In this document: in pieces, positions 1 through 6,775 of the stretch
Numbering within the stretch: position 1 is the stretch's first letter
Layout: the number at the start of each line of letters is the position of its first letter
Assembly (NCBI GenBank): GCA_022508685.1
Contig: JAFLUS010000061.1
Coordinates: forward strand, 1-8,969
Source of the DNA: Prevotellaceae bacterium
GTDB lineage: Bacteria; Bacteroidota; Bacteroidia; Bacteroidales; Bacteroidaceae
Length of the DNA stretch: 8,969 nt
Reading direction: 5' to 3'
The notes under the pieces: model-generated
The model's database searches: none
Told to the model about the DNA's origin: nothing
Seen by the model: the letters and a program-made list of their open reading frames with translations, nothing else
Program-made: the position numbers and the translations under genes

Positions 1-11
1 CCAAAGCACAG

Positions 12-755
12 TTACATGGTGAAACTGAGGCAGACGGATTTTCCGAGTTCGATGATGTCGTCGGGTTGGAGGAGATAGAGCATGCGGGAGGTGCGGAGTT
101 CGATGGGCGGTTCGTGACGGCGGATGATTTTTGTTGCCGTTCCGCCTTCGGGACGGCAGCCAGAAGGTTTGGCTTGAAGGTAGTATTTGCCTTGACGGAC
201 GACGATGTCGGCATGAGCACTGCTCACGGCGTTATTCTGGCGTTGCACGGCGGGGTCAGGGTCGTCGTCACGAATGATGATGTCGTTCTGACGCATTTCG
301 CCATATTTCCGCGAAAGGCGACCGCGACCGATGCAGTAGACGGCATCGGCTTCAGGAGTCAGGTGGTAGGCGGATTGCAAGAGCGAACCGGTGCCGTCCA
401 CCACGGCAATGGTGGCGGCACGATGCATGGTCGGCACGCTGCCTTTCTGATGAAGCACAAAGGAGATTTTGCTGTCGAGAACGGCTATGGCTGCTGACGG
501 GAGGTCGGCGGGGGAAGGTTCGACGGCGACGGTTCCGCTACCGAGAGTGTAGAACAATTCGGCGTCGAAACGCAAACGGAGTTGCTCGATGAATGTTTCG
601 CCGGACAGGGCATTGGCATAAATCGGGTCGTGGGTGTAGATAGTGATGCCGCTGAAGTCGTTTCGTCCGCGCAAGGGGCGCAGTTCCTGTACGATGGCTT
701 GGCAGACGGCGGCTTGGAGGTCGACGATGTTGTCGGGATGGATGTTCAGATTCAT
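12..755 (-). CDS. FHA-domain protein, C-terminal FHA with intact core pocket residues
   Basis: A 247-residue soluble protein with no signal peptide or membrane segment, so probably cytoplasmic. Residues about 1-130 form a mixed alpha/beta region I do not recognise. Residues about 138-246 read as a forkhead-associated (FHA) domain: G143-R144, N157-D158-I159, S178-x-x-H181, a Y191-Y192-L193 strand, and L237-G238 after P231-D232-D233. In FHA domains the Arg, Ser and His hold the fold and the phosphothreonine. The usual S-x-N-G-T loop is replaced by a Gly-rich P-x-G-G-T-A-T stretch (about 202-208), and there is a 10-15 residue acidic/Gln insertion (163-175) before S178. It lies 15 bp after the kinase stop, so it is probably co-transcribed and may bind autophosphorylated kinase or another substrate of it; that partner is inference. 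The ATG at 755 is the first in frame after the kinase. It ends 11 bp from the window edge, so what follows is unseen. Confidence 0.85.
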   Translation of the reverse strand: MNLNIHPDNIVDLQAAVCQAIVQELRPLRGRNDFSGITIYTHDPIYANALSGETFIEQLRLRFDAELFYTLGSGTVAVEPSPADLPSAAIAVLDSKISFVLHQKGSVPTMHRAATIAVVDGTGSLLQSAYHLTPEADAVYCIGRGRLSRKYGEMRQNDIIIRDDDPDPAVQRQNNAVSSAHADIVVRQGKYYLQAKPSGCRPEGGTATKIIRRHEPPIELRTSRMLYLLQPDDIIELGKSVCLSFTM

Positions 756-770
756 GATGGGTGAAAGGGA

Positions 771-2294
771 TTAAAAGCCGAAGTAGTCACTCCACGAAGA
801 ATGGCGCTGCGCCTCTTTCAGCGAATCGTTTTCTGCCTGCAGCGTTTCGACCTTCGCGTTCAGTTCGTTCGTTTGCATGGTCATGTCTTCCAACTCTTGG
901 CGACACTGGTTGTACCTGTCCGTCAGGTTGTTGTAATCGCGTCGCAGATTGCGGTTCACGTCTTCCAATTCCTGTGCCTGTTCCGATGACGATGAAAATT
1001 CTGCCGAGTAGTAATCGGCTCGGTGATAGGTGTACCACAAGGCTGCGCCCATGACTGCGGCAAGGAGGAAGAGCACGAGCGACAGCATTTTCCATGCGCA
1101 TCCTCGCGGTTTGCCCGTCGGTGGCGGCGGCACTTGCTGTGCAGTCAGCCGATGGTTCTCCTGCTCCAAGTTGGTGCGGATGTTTTCGAGAAAATTGATG
1201 TGTTGCAACATCTGCACTTTCTCTTCTTCCTGTTTCCACAATTCCGTCTGCAGTTGCTGCACCTGCGCTCCGTCCCCACCCGACGGCGACGGCATACACG
1301 TTTCGAGGTCTGCCAGCAGTGCCTTGGCATCGGGATAGCGGCGTTGCGGGTCTTTCTCCAAACAGCGGCGGATGATGTGCTCCAACCGGTCGGGATAGTC
1401 TTGCACGTATGTTTTGCCCGGATGCGTCGCCTCAAAGGCAGCCTTTCGCAGTGGCAGAATGGCGGGAGGAGGCGTCTCCATGTGGTCGTGGTAGAGGGCG
1501 TTCAGCCCTTCCATTTCGTTGGCATAACGCTCCTGTTCATAGGGGAACGGCAGACGTCCTGCCAGCATCTGGAACAGCAGGATGCCCAGTCCGTAGACAT
1601 CCGTCTGCGGCGTCAGTTCGCGGTCTTCCCACTTTTCGGGGGCTTTATATTCCACTGCTCCGTCGCGACGCGAACTGCTCTTCACGCTGTGGCCGTCCTG
1701 TATGGAGAGTCCGAAGTCGAGCAGCACGAACGCGCCGTCGTAGTCGCGACGCATGACGTTGTTGCTGTGCAGGTCGTTGTGCGTGACGCGATATTTGCGC
1801 ACCAGTTCCTCGCGTTTTTCGGGCGAAATGAGGTAACGGCGGGCATCGTCGGGGTCACACTCCAGATGGTCGTCCGCCGGATTCATCAGGAATTGGTAGA
1901 TATCCACGTGGCAATATGCCAGTGCACCCACGATTTGGCGGGCGAAACGCATCACTTCGTCAATCGTGATGAAGCGTTGGCGTGCCACATATTGCTCCAA
2001 CGTGCAGCCCTCCACGTAGTCCATTTCCACCATTGCCTGATTTTCGATGAGCCGTGGCTGATAGATGTGCACGATGTTGGGGTGGCAGCCGTTGCCGATT
2101 TGCAACAGCACGCGACATTCCTTCAGAAAGGTCTGATACGCCTTGTCCTGCTCGTCCTCCACCACTTCGTTCGACACCTTCACGGCGCGAATATATCCAT
2201 ACCGGCGGTGGCGGACTTTCCAAATGGCGGCAAAGGCACCTTTGCCTATCAGTCGCAATTTTTCGTATTCGTCGTTGAATGTCATGGTTGGCAT
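771..2294 (-). CDS. Membrane-anchored Hanks-type Ser/Thr protein kinase with coiled coils
   Basis: A 507-residue eukaryotic-like kinase that phosphorylates Ser/Thr. Catalytic domain about 8-330: Gly-rich loop G17-K-G19-A-F21, ATP lysine K39 (A-V-K), catalytic loop H172-N-D174-L-H-S-N-N179, D193-F-G195, A218-P-E220, D232-V-Y-G in helix F, and R318-R319. The HRD arginine is Asn (non-RD type) and the usual Lys two residues after the catalytic Asp is His. About 35 extra residues (roughly 132-168) lie between helix E and the catalytic loop. After the kinase come a cytoplasmic coiled coil (345-385), a Pro-rich basic linker, one membrane helix (about 402-421) and an extracytoplasmic coiled coil (about 436-496) ending in an aromatic tail (W501, Y504, F505, F507). 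There are no PASTA repeats. Essential catalytic residues are present, so it is probably active. ATG codons at 2294 and 2285 are both plausible starts; the longer is given. A 227-bp palindrome-bearing gap lies upstream. Confidence 0.95.
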   Translation of the reverse strand: MPTMTFNDEYEKLRLIGKGAFAAIWKVRHRRYGYIRAVKVSNEVVEDEQDKAYQTFLKECRVLLQIGNGCHPNIVHIYQPRLIENQAMVEMDYVEGCTLEQYVARQRFITIDEVMRFARQIVGALAYCHVDIYQFLMNPADDHLECDPDDARRYLISPEKREELVRKYRVTHNDLHSNNVMRRDYDGAFVLLDFGLSIQDGHSVKSSSRRDGAVEYKAPEKWEDRELTPQTDVYGLGILLFQMLAGRLPFPYEQERYANEMEGLNALYHDHMETPPPAILPLRKAAFEATHPGKTYVQDYPDRLEHIIRRCLEKDPQRRYPDAKALLADLETCMPSPSGGDGAQVQQLQTELWKQEEEKVQMLQHINFLENIRTNLEQENHRLTAQQVPPPPTGKPRGCAWKMLSLVLFLLAAVMGAALWYTYHRADYYSAEFSSSSEQAQELEDVNRNLRRDYNNLTDRYNQCRQELEDMTMQTNELNAKVETLQAENDSLKEAQRHSSWSDYFGF

Positions 2295-2380
2295 CGTTTA
2301 TGTCGTTTTTTTAGGTTTTATCGTAGTTTTTTACTATTTCTTCACTTCTCTGAACCGCGTGCCGAAACGTGGCTGAAAAA

Positions 2381-2392
2381 AGACTGCAGTCT
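2381..2392. promoter_or_regulatory. Palindrome 1, AGACTGCAGTCT
   Basis: A perfect 12-bp palindrome and the site nearest the kinase, its centre about 92 bp upstream of the 2294 start. On the plus strand it is preceded by an A-tract (2376-2380), so on the minus strand it reads AGTC followed by six T and a C. Function as an operator is inferred from the array. Confidence 0.55.
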
Positions 2393-2402
2393 CGATATTT
2401 TT

Positions 2403-2414
2403 TCATCGGAGTCT
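2403..2414. promoter_or_regulatory. Degenerate site with intact right half-site AGTCT
   Basis: Seven of twelve positions match AGACTGCAGTCT when placed in the array register, including the whole right half AGTCT (2410-2414). Its implied centre (2408.5) is exactly 22 bp from both neighbouring sites. A seven-T run and a C follow. Found by looking where the spacing predicted a site. Confidence 0.35.
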
Positions 2415-2424
2415 TTTTTTCTTC

Positions 2425-2436
2425 AAACTATAGTTT
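2425..2436. promoter_or_regulatory. Palindrome 2, AAACTATAGTTT
   Basis: A perfect 12-bp palindrome of the AT variant of the motif. On the minus strand it overlaps TATAGTTTG (2432-2424), which is close to, but not an exact match for, a Bacteroidota -7 box. If that is a promoter, a protein bound here would cover it. Confidence 0.5.
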
Positions 2437-2446
2437 CGTGCATACG

Positions 2447-2460
2447 CAGACTGCAGTCTG
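2447..2460. promoter_or_regulatory. Palindrome 3, CAGACTGCAGTCTG
   Basis: The longest perfect copy, 14 bp, with the same 12-bp core as palindrome 1. It has no flanking A/T tracts, unlike the outer sites. Confidence 0.55.
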
Positions 2461-2468
2461 GAAATGTG

Positions 2469-2482
2469 AAAACTATAGTCTT
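2469..2482. promoter_or_regulatory. Palindrome 4, AAAACTATAGTCTT
   Basis: Imperfect 14-bp palindrome with one mismatched pair (A2471/C2480). Its right half, AGTC with six T and a C, repeats the extended half-site seen at 2410-2421 and, inverted, at 2375-2385. It begins about 40 bp past the fusion gene's stop codon. Confidence 0.5.
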
Positions 2483-2521
2483 TTTTCGACGGTTTTTCGA
2501 AGCGATATATCTCATTGCTTA

Positions 2522-5500
2522 TCAGTTAATTACGTAACCCGCACGACGGAGCGCGGGAATGACCGTGTTGGCAACGAAACTGACTGCCGCCCCCGACGTG
2601 TTGCCGGAGCCCCAGCCAAGACGTTCGAGCCGCACGGCTACAGCCAACGGCGCCTGTTGCCGACGCGACGGGATGAAGAACACATACCAGCCGTCGTTCA
2701 TGCGCGGATACACCCAGTGGCGGTGTCCGTCCGCTCCGCGTTCCGCCCGCAAGGCTGCACCGCTCACACGTTCGGGCGTACCGGTCTTGCCGCCCATGCG
2801 GAGCGTGGCATCGTTGCTTGTGGGCAATGCCTTGCCGTTCCGTCGGTGGCGGTCGCTCTCCTTCTGCATATAACTGCGCAGCAGACGCGCCGACGATGCC
2901 GGCATCAGTTCGACGGGCTGCGCCAATGGTTCGGCATGGGCATCAGCGCCCGTGCCACGTTGCAGCACATAGCGCGTAGGCATGAAGCGGCCGTCGTTGG
3001 CAACGACCGACACGACCCGCGCCATGTTGAGCGGCGTCGCAGTGAGCATACCCTGTCCCCACGCCATGCCGCATTGCCACCACGACATGCGTTCGTAGCG
3101 GCCTTCGGCAGCCATGTTCTGCTTGTAGTTGCGCCATGTCGAGAGTCCGAGGTTCTGCAGATACTGCATTTCCGAACCGAACCCGAGCGTGTCGGCAAAG
3201 GCGGCGCGGTCGAAGAAATAGGGCGTGTGCGACGCAAAAGCATCGTCGCGACGCAGTCGGGGGTGGTCGATGCGTGCACCCACCGCCGCATAAATCGTTT
3301 CCAACTCGGGATAGAGATTGTGGTCGTGGACGAGGTTGACAAAGTAGCAGTTGGACGACTGCACGATAGCGCGTTCCATCGACACCTCTCCCCACGGCTC
3401 CACCGACGACGGCTCCACCGTCTCCTGTGCGTGGACGACGTAGGTCTGTCGGGCTGCATCGTCGCCCATCCGCATCAGCCCTGCCATTGCCGACATCACT
3501 TTGGCCGTCGAACCCGGCTGCGTCTGATAGGTCAAGCCCAAATCGCGGTCGGTGTAGGCACGTTGCAGGGCATAGTCGTTGTAGGTGTGCACGCCACTGC
3601 CCGCCAACAGGCGGAGCGTATCTTGGTCGGGCAGCGGATAGTTGGCAGAACAGAGGAGGTCGCCATGTGCCGCATCGAGCACCACGACCGATGCGCGCAG
3701 ACGATTGCGGCCACGCCACTGCGGACTGCGTTCCACAGCATCGCGGATATCGTTCTGCAACTGCACCTGCAGCCGGGCATCAATCGTCAGCGTGAGGTCG
3801 CGGGCAGGTCGGCGTTCGTTCCACTGCGCCACAGCCTTGCTGCCGATGCCGTCGCGCAGCATCTCCAGCAATGCGGGGTCGGAGTAGTCGTAACGTGTGA
3901 ACGCCATGGTCTGAGGCGTGGGCGGAAGGAAAGGCGACTGGCGATAGAAGCGCGTCGTCACTACGTCCTGCTGCACACGATTTTGCCCATCGCGCACCAC
4001 GTTGTCGAACCCTCGCAACTCCGTCAGATGGCGGTTTTCCGCCATATATCCCGACGGCATTCCGTCGGTGTTGCTCCACAGCGTGCGGGTGTTGTAGTCG
4101 CCGAGCATGAAGAACATCTGGTCGGCAAACGGATAGTAGCGACGCTGACGCCGCTTCATCATGCGTTCCATTGCCGTCCCTTCGGCACCCGCCTGCCGCA
4201 ACTGCGCAAACTGCTCCGCCACGTCGGACGGACGGCTGGTCGCCAGCAGCACGCCGTTGCGGTCATATATGTTTCCGGCATCGAGATGCTGCATCAGCAA
4301 CTCAATGCGGGGGTTGTATTCCATCGTGAGTGCTCCGTCGAGATTGACCACGCAAGCCGGACGCACGAGATAGGTATTGCGGGCAACGACCTGATAATAG
4401 AACAGGCTGCCCACGAGCAGAAGGGCAAACCCGAAGAACGTGAGCATGGACGAGATGACCACGCCGTCGTACTTCCGCACTTCCTGCTGTTGATTGCGCG
4501 TGGCACGTTCGCGCGACACCGACAGCACCACGCCGAAGGCTGCCATGTTGATGACCAGACTCGACATGCCGAAACTCAGGAACGGCACCGACACGCCGGT
4601 AAGGGGTATCAGTCCGATGCTGCCCAAGACGATGACAAAGAACTGCACGCCCGTCACCATGGCGATGCCGGCAGCGAGATAGAACGCAAAAGGATGACCG
4701 GCACGACGTGCCAGCAGCAGGCTGCGATGAATGAGCACCGCCATGACGATGACCACAAGCACCATGCCTATCCACCCCATCGTTTCACCGATGCTGGTGA
4801 AGACCATGTCCGTGTGGTGTGCAGGCACGAGGTTCGGATTTCCCTGTCCCAGTCCCTGTCCCGTCAGTCCGCCGGCAGCCAGACTCCAGATGCCTTGCGC
4901 CACTTGGTCGCCACCCGGCACGTCGTTGTGCCAGACGCCCGCCCATGCTGCCGCCGTTCGGTTCATCAGGCGTACACCTTCGCTCATGCCCATCTTCGCC
5001 ATCAGTTCGCCTCCGAACAGGAATGCCATCAGCAAGAGGTTCAGGAACAAGGCGCTTTCGTACACTCTGTGCTTCCACACCCAACCGATGAAAATCCACA
5101 GGATATACCACAGCAATGCCAGCAGCAAGACGACGGACAGCGAATGTCCGAACGCATAGCCCGCAGCCAGCATGAGCGAGAACGTCACGACGCCCAGCAC
5201 CATTTGCCCGAAATCGCGGCGAGCCAACGAATAGAGAAAAATGAAGGTGAGCATGATGACCAACGCGGGGCCCATGTCGCTCAACAGCATCAGATACATC
5301 GCCAACAGCACGCAGAGCGTCAGCACCACCCCCGTCATCATGCGGAACTGGAACCGCAGCATGTGTCGGTCGTGACGTTGCGAAAACTGCTGAATTCGCG
5401 TCGCGTTTGTCGCAAAAAATGCCGCGACAAACACCACGAACAGGTATTTCGACACCTCGCTCGGTTGGAAGAAGAACAGATTGACGCGGGCATCACTGCC

Positions 5501-6775
5501 TTCGGGGCCCGTTCCGAACACGCGCAACAGCACCACCAACAGCATCGCCAGCAACAAATAGCCCACTCCTTCGGGCAGACGGCTGCACCATGCCGACCAA
5601 CGTGGCGCACGTTTCGACAACAATGCTTCGATGCCTTGCCGCACGAAGTCGAAGTGCAGACGACCCTTCTGCACCTTGCTGCCCCCGACATAGTACAACA
5701 GATAGTTGACGCGCGACATCAGGCACATCACCGCCACACCGGCAGCCAGTCCGCACGTCATCGTCCAGCCTAACAACTTGTCCGTCAGCGGCTGTTGAAT
5801 GGAAAACATGGTCAGCACGCCGAGCAGGGTCAATGCCATGAGGAGGAGCGGCAGCAGAAAATCCGAAGAACGGCCGTGCCGGCGGTCCATACGGAACAAG
5901 AACCATAAGCCACCCCACCATGCTGCAAGGCACAGCACGATGCTCAGCAGCAGACGGCTGCGGTAAGCCGACGGCGTGCGCACCGTCAGGGCGACATCGT
6001 TTTTCAGTTGCTGATACGTAGACGGCGTAAACACACGCAGGCAGTGCTCCCGCTGACGGAATGTATAGGTCGTGCCGCTCTTCGCAATCGGCCCACGCCG
6101 CGTGCCTTTCGGCGCACCATATTCATAGCCTCGCCGCACGGGCAGCACACTATAGTATCTGCCACGCTCCACAGCGAAACGCGCCACGCCCTTGCCGTCG
6201 GTCAGCGCATAGCCCACGACGGAGTCGGCAGCCACCTCACGCAGTCCGGAGGAGGCAAGTGTGTCGGCCACAAAATAATGTTCGCGCAGACGCACGGCAA
6301 CGCCTTCCACCCCACCCGATTCGCCGCTGATGCGCACGTTCAGCACCGCATCGTCCGACGTGGGCGACGGCAGCAGACGGATGCTGTCGGTCTGTCCCAA
6401 CAGGGCTGCCGATTGCTCCACCCGACGCCGCAGTTCGCTGCCGCCATGCTCCAGCGCAAACGTTGCGGGCATGAGGAACGCAGGCGAATTGACTGCACCG
6501 AGATTGGGCAACGTCCGCCGTGCACGCACCTTGCCGGTCAGCCATGCCGCCACGCACTGCGCATCGCGTTCATCGTCCATGTAACCCTGCTGCAACAGGA
6601 ACTGCGCCAGCGTTTCCTCGCCCAGACTGCCGTCGAGGTTCAGCACTTCGCCGCGGTCGTAACCGCGCTCCGCTTGCTGCAGCACGTCCGACTGATGAAA
6701 GAGCAGCACGAGCGCACCCAGCACAAACAGCACCGAGACGAGCATCGCACCCATCCATATTTTCCGTTGCGTCAT
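2522..6775 (-). CDS. SEDS glycosyltransferase (RodA/FtsW) fused to class B PBP transpeptidase
   Basis: A 1417-residue integral membrane protein that should both polymerise lipid II into glycan strands and cross-link them. In order: membrane helix 8-27; extracytoplasmic region 30-272, whose later part (about 144-248) resembles a carboxypeptidase-regulatory/Cna-B-like beta-sandwich; SEDS domain about 273-753 with Q437-P-S-E440, S499-D-M-G502, a putative catalytic Asp (D618 in H-N-D-V-P), P651-A-H-H-T-D656 and V730-P-F-L-S-F-G736; a short cytoplasmic linker; the PBP membrane helix 772-794; a pedestal with N835-I-Y-D-R-N-G841; then a transpeptidase domain with S1089-T-A-K1092, S1140-S-N1142 and K1330-T-G1332. 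All three penicillin-binding motifs are intact, so it should bind beta-lactams. RodA and PbpA are usually separate neighbouring genes; here they are continuous in one frame. The SEDS part seems to have two more helices than the usual ten. The ATG at 6775 overlaps the phosphatase stop. RodA/PBP2-like seems likelier than FtsW/FtsI from the context. Confidence 0.95.
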   Translation of the reverse strand: MTQRKIWMGAMLVSVLFVLGALVLLFHQSDVLQQAERGYDRGEVLNLDGSLGEETLAQFLLQQGYMDDERDAQCVAAWLTGKVRARRTLPNLGAVNSPAFLMPATFALEHGGSELRRRVEQSAALLGQTDSIRLLPSPTSDDAVLNVRISGESGGVEGVAVRLREHYFVADTLASSGLREVAADSVVGYALTDGKGVARFAVERGRYYSVLPVRRGYEYGAPKGTRRGPIAKSGTTYTFRQREHCLRVFTPSTYQQLKNDVALTVRTPSAYRSRLLLSIVLCLAAWWGGLWFLFRMDRRHGRSSDFLLPLLLMALTLLGVLTMFSIQQPLTDKLLGWTMTCGLAAGVAVMCLMSRVNYLLYYVGGSKVQKGRLHFDFVRQGIEALLSKRAPRWSAWCSRLPEGVGYLLLAMLLVVLLRVFGTGPEGSDARVNLFFFQPSEVSKYLFVVFVAAFFATNATRIQQFSQRHDRHMLRFQFRMMTGVVLTLCVLLAMYLMLLSDMGPALVIMLTFIFLYSLARRDFGQMVLGVVTFSLMLAAGYAFGHSLSVVLLLALLWYILWIFIGWVWKHRVYESALFLNLLLMAFLFGGELMAKMGMSEGVRLMNRTAAAWAGVWHNDVPGGDQVAQGIWSLAAGGLTGQGLGQGNPNLVPAHHTDMVFTSIGETMGWIGMVLVVIVMAVLIHRSLLLARRAGHPFAFYLAAGIAMVTGVQFFVIVLGSIGLIPLTGVSVPFLSFGMSSLVINMAAFGVVLSVSRERATRNQQQEVRKYDGVVISSMLTFFGFALLLVGSLFYYQVVARNTYLVRPACVVNLDGALTMEYNPRIELLMQHLDAGNIYDRNGVLLATSRPSDVAEQFAQLRQAGAEGTAMERMMKRRQRRYYPFADQMFFMLGDYNTRTLWSNTDGMPSGYMAENRHLTELRGFDNVVRDGQNRVQQDVVTTRFYRQSPFLPPTPQTMAFTRYDYSDPALLEMLRDGIGSKAVAQWNERRPARDLTLTIDARLQVQLQNDIRDAVERSPQWRGRNRLRASVVVLDAAHGDLLCSANYPLPDQDTLRLLAGSGVHTYNDYALQRAYTDRDLGLTYQTQPGSTAKVMSAMAGLMRMGDDAARQTYVVHAQETVEPSSVEPWGEVSMERAIVQSSNCYFVNLVHDHNLYPELETIYAAVGARIDHPRLRRDDAFASHTPYFFDRAAFADTLGFGSEMQYLQNLGLSTWRNYKQNMAAEGRYERMSWWQCGMAWGQGMLTATPLNMARVVSVVANDGRFMPTRYVLQRGTGADAHAEPLAQPVELMPASSARLLRSYMQKESDRHRRNGKALPTSNDATLRMGGKTGTPERVSGAALRAERGADGHRHWVYPRMNDGWYVFFIPSRRQQAPLAVAVRLERLGWGSGNTSGAAVSFVANTVIPALRRAGYVIN
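6772..6775 (-). other. ATGA stop/start overlap, phosphatase to fusion gene
   Basis: On the minus strand ATGA contains both the fusion's ATG start and the phosphatase's TGA stop. Such overlaps usually mean translational coupling, so the phosphatase and the wall synthase are probably made from one message in linked amounts. Confidence 0.85.

Larger units (their letters stand above)
2381..2482. repeat. Phased array of related 12-bp palindromes (ARACTRYAGTYT)
   Basis: Four palindromes and one half-site belong to one family: AGACTGCAGTCT (2381-2392), half-site AGTCT (2410-2414), AAACTATAGTTT (2425-2436), AGACTGCAGTCT extended to 14 bp (2447-2460), and AAAACTATAGTCTT (2469-2482, one mismatch pair). 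The copies differ by transitions only, giving ARACTRYAGTYT. Counting the half-site as a full site, centres fall at 2386.5, 2408.5, 2430.5, 2453.5 and 2475.5: steps of 22, 22, 23 and 22 bp, about two turns of B-DNA. That geometry suits a dimeric DNA-binding protein loading cooperatively on one face of the helix. The arms could only make 4-bp hairpins, so a DNA-level role fits better than an RNA one. A dispersed genomic repeat is the alternative. No regulator gene lies in the window. Confidence 0.75.
2295..2521. other. 227-bp AT-rich gap between fusion gene and kinase gene
   Basis: This is the only sizeable break inside the cluster. It has no supportable ORF and is visibly more AT-rich than the genes around it. 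Its middle (2381-2482) carries the palindrome array listed separately. The part next to the kinase start (2295-2370) is A-rich on the minus strand, as Bacteroidota leaders often are. No GC-rich stem followed by a U-tract is present, so no strong intrinsic terminator for the fusion gene is visible. No exact TAnnTTTG box is found on the minus strand; the nearest is TATAGTTTG (2432-2424), one base too widely spaced and overlapping a palindrome. Whether kinase and FHA genes have their own promoter cannot be settled from sequence. Confidence 0.7.

Noticed and set aside
2375..2400. Palindrome 1 with its minus-strand T-tract as an intrinsic terminator of the fusion gene
   Set aside because: AGACTGCAGTCT can make only a 4-bp stem with a 4-nt loop, too weak for a terminator, and sister palindromes lack the T-tract on that strand.
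2424..2432. TATAGTTTG on the minus strand as a kinase promoter
   Set aside because: Three bases rather than two lie between TA and TTTG, no -33 element is present at the usual distance, and the match is explained by the palindrome it overlaps.
2295..2521. CRISPR array or insertion-sequence remnant in the gap
   Set aside because: The repeats are 12-14 bp palindromes with spacers of about 10 bp or less when all sites are counted. There are no cas genes, transposase fragments or target duplications.
1023..2537. Plus-strand open frame of 504 codons opposite the kinase, running into the gap
   Set aside because: Same codon-aligned antisense effect. The sense strand has a complete kinase with all catalytic motifs.
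2369..5773. A plus-strand open frame of 1134 codons opposite the fusion gene
   Set aside because: It is aligned codon-for-codon with the fusion gene, so it stays open simply because TTA, CTA and TCA are not used on the coding strand there. Its translation is His/Arg/Gln-rich with no recognisable domain.
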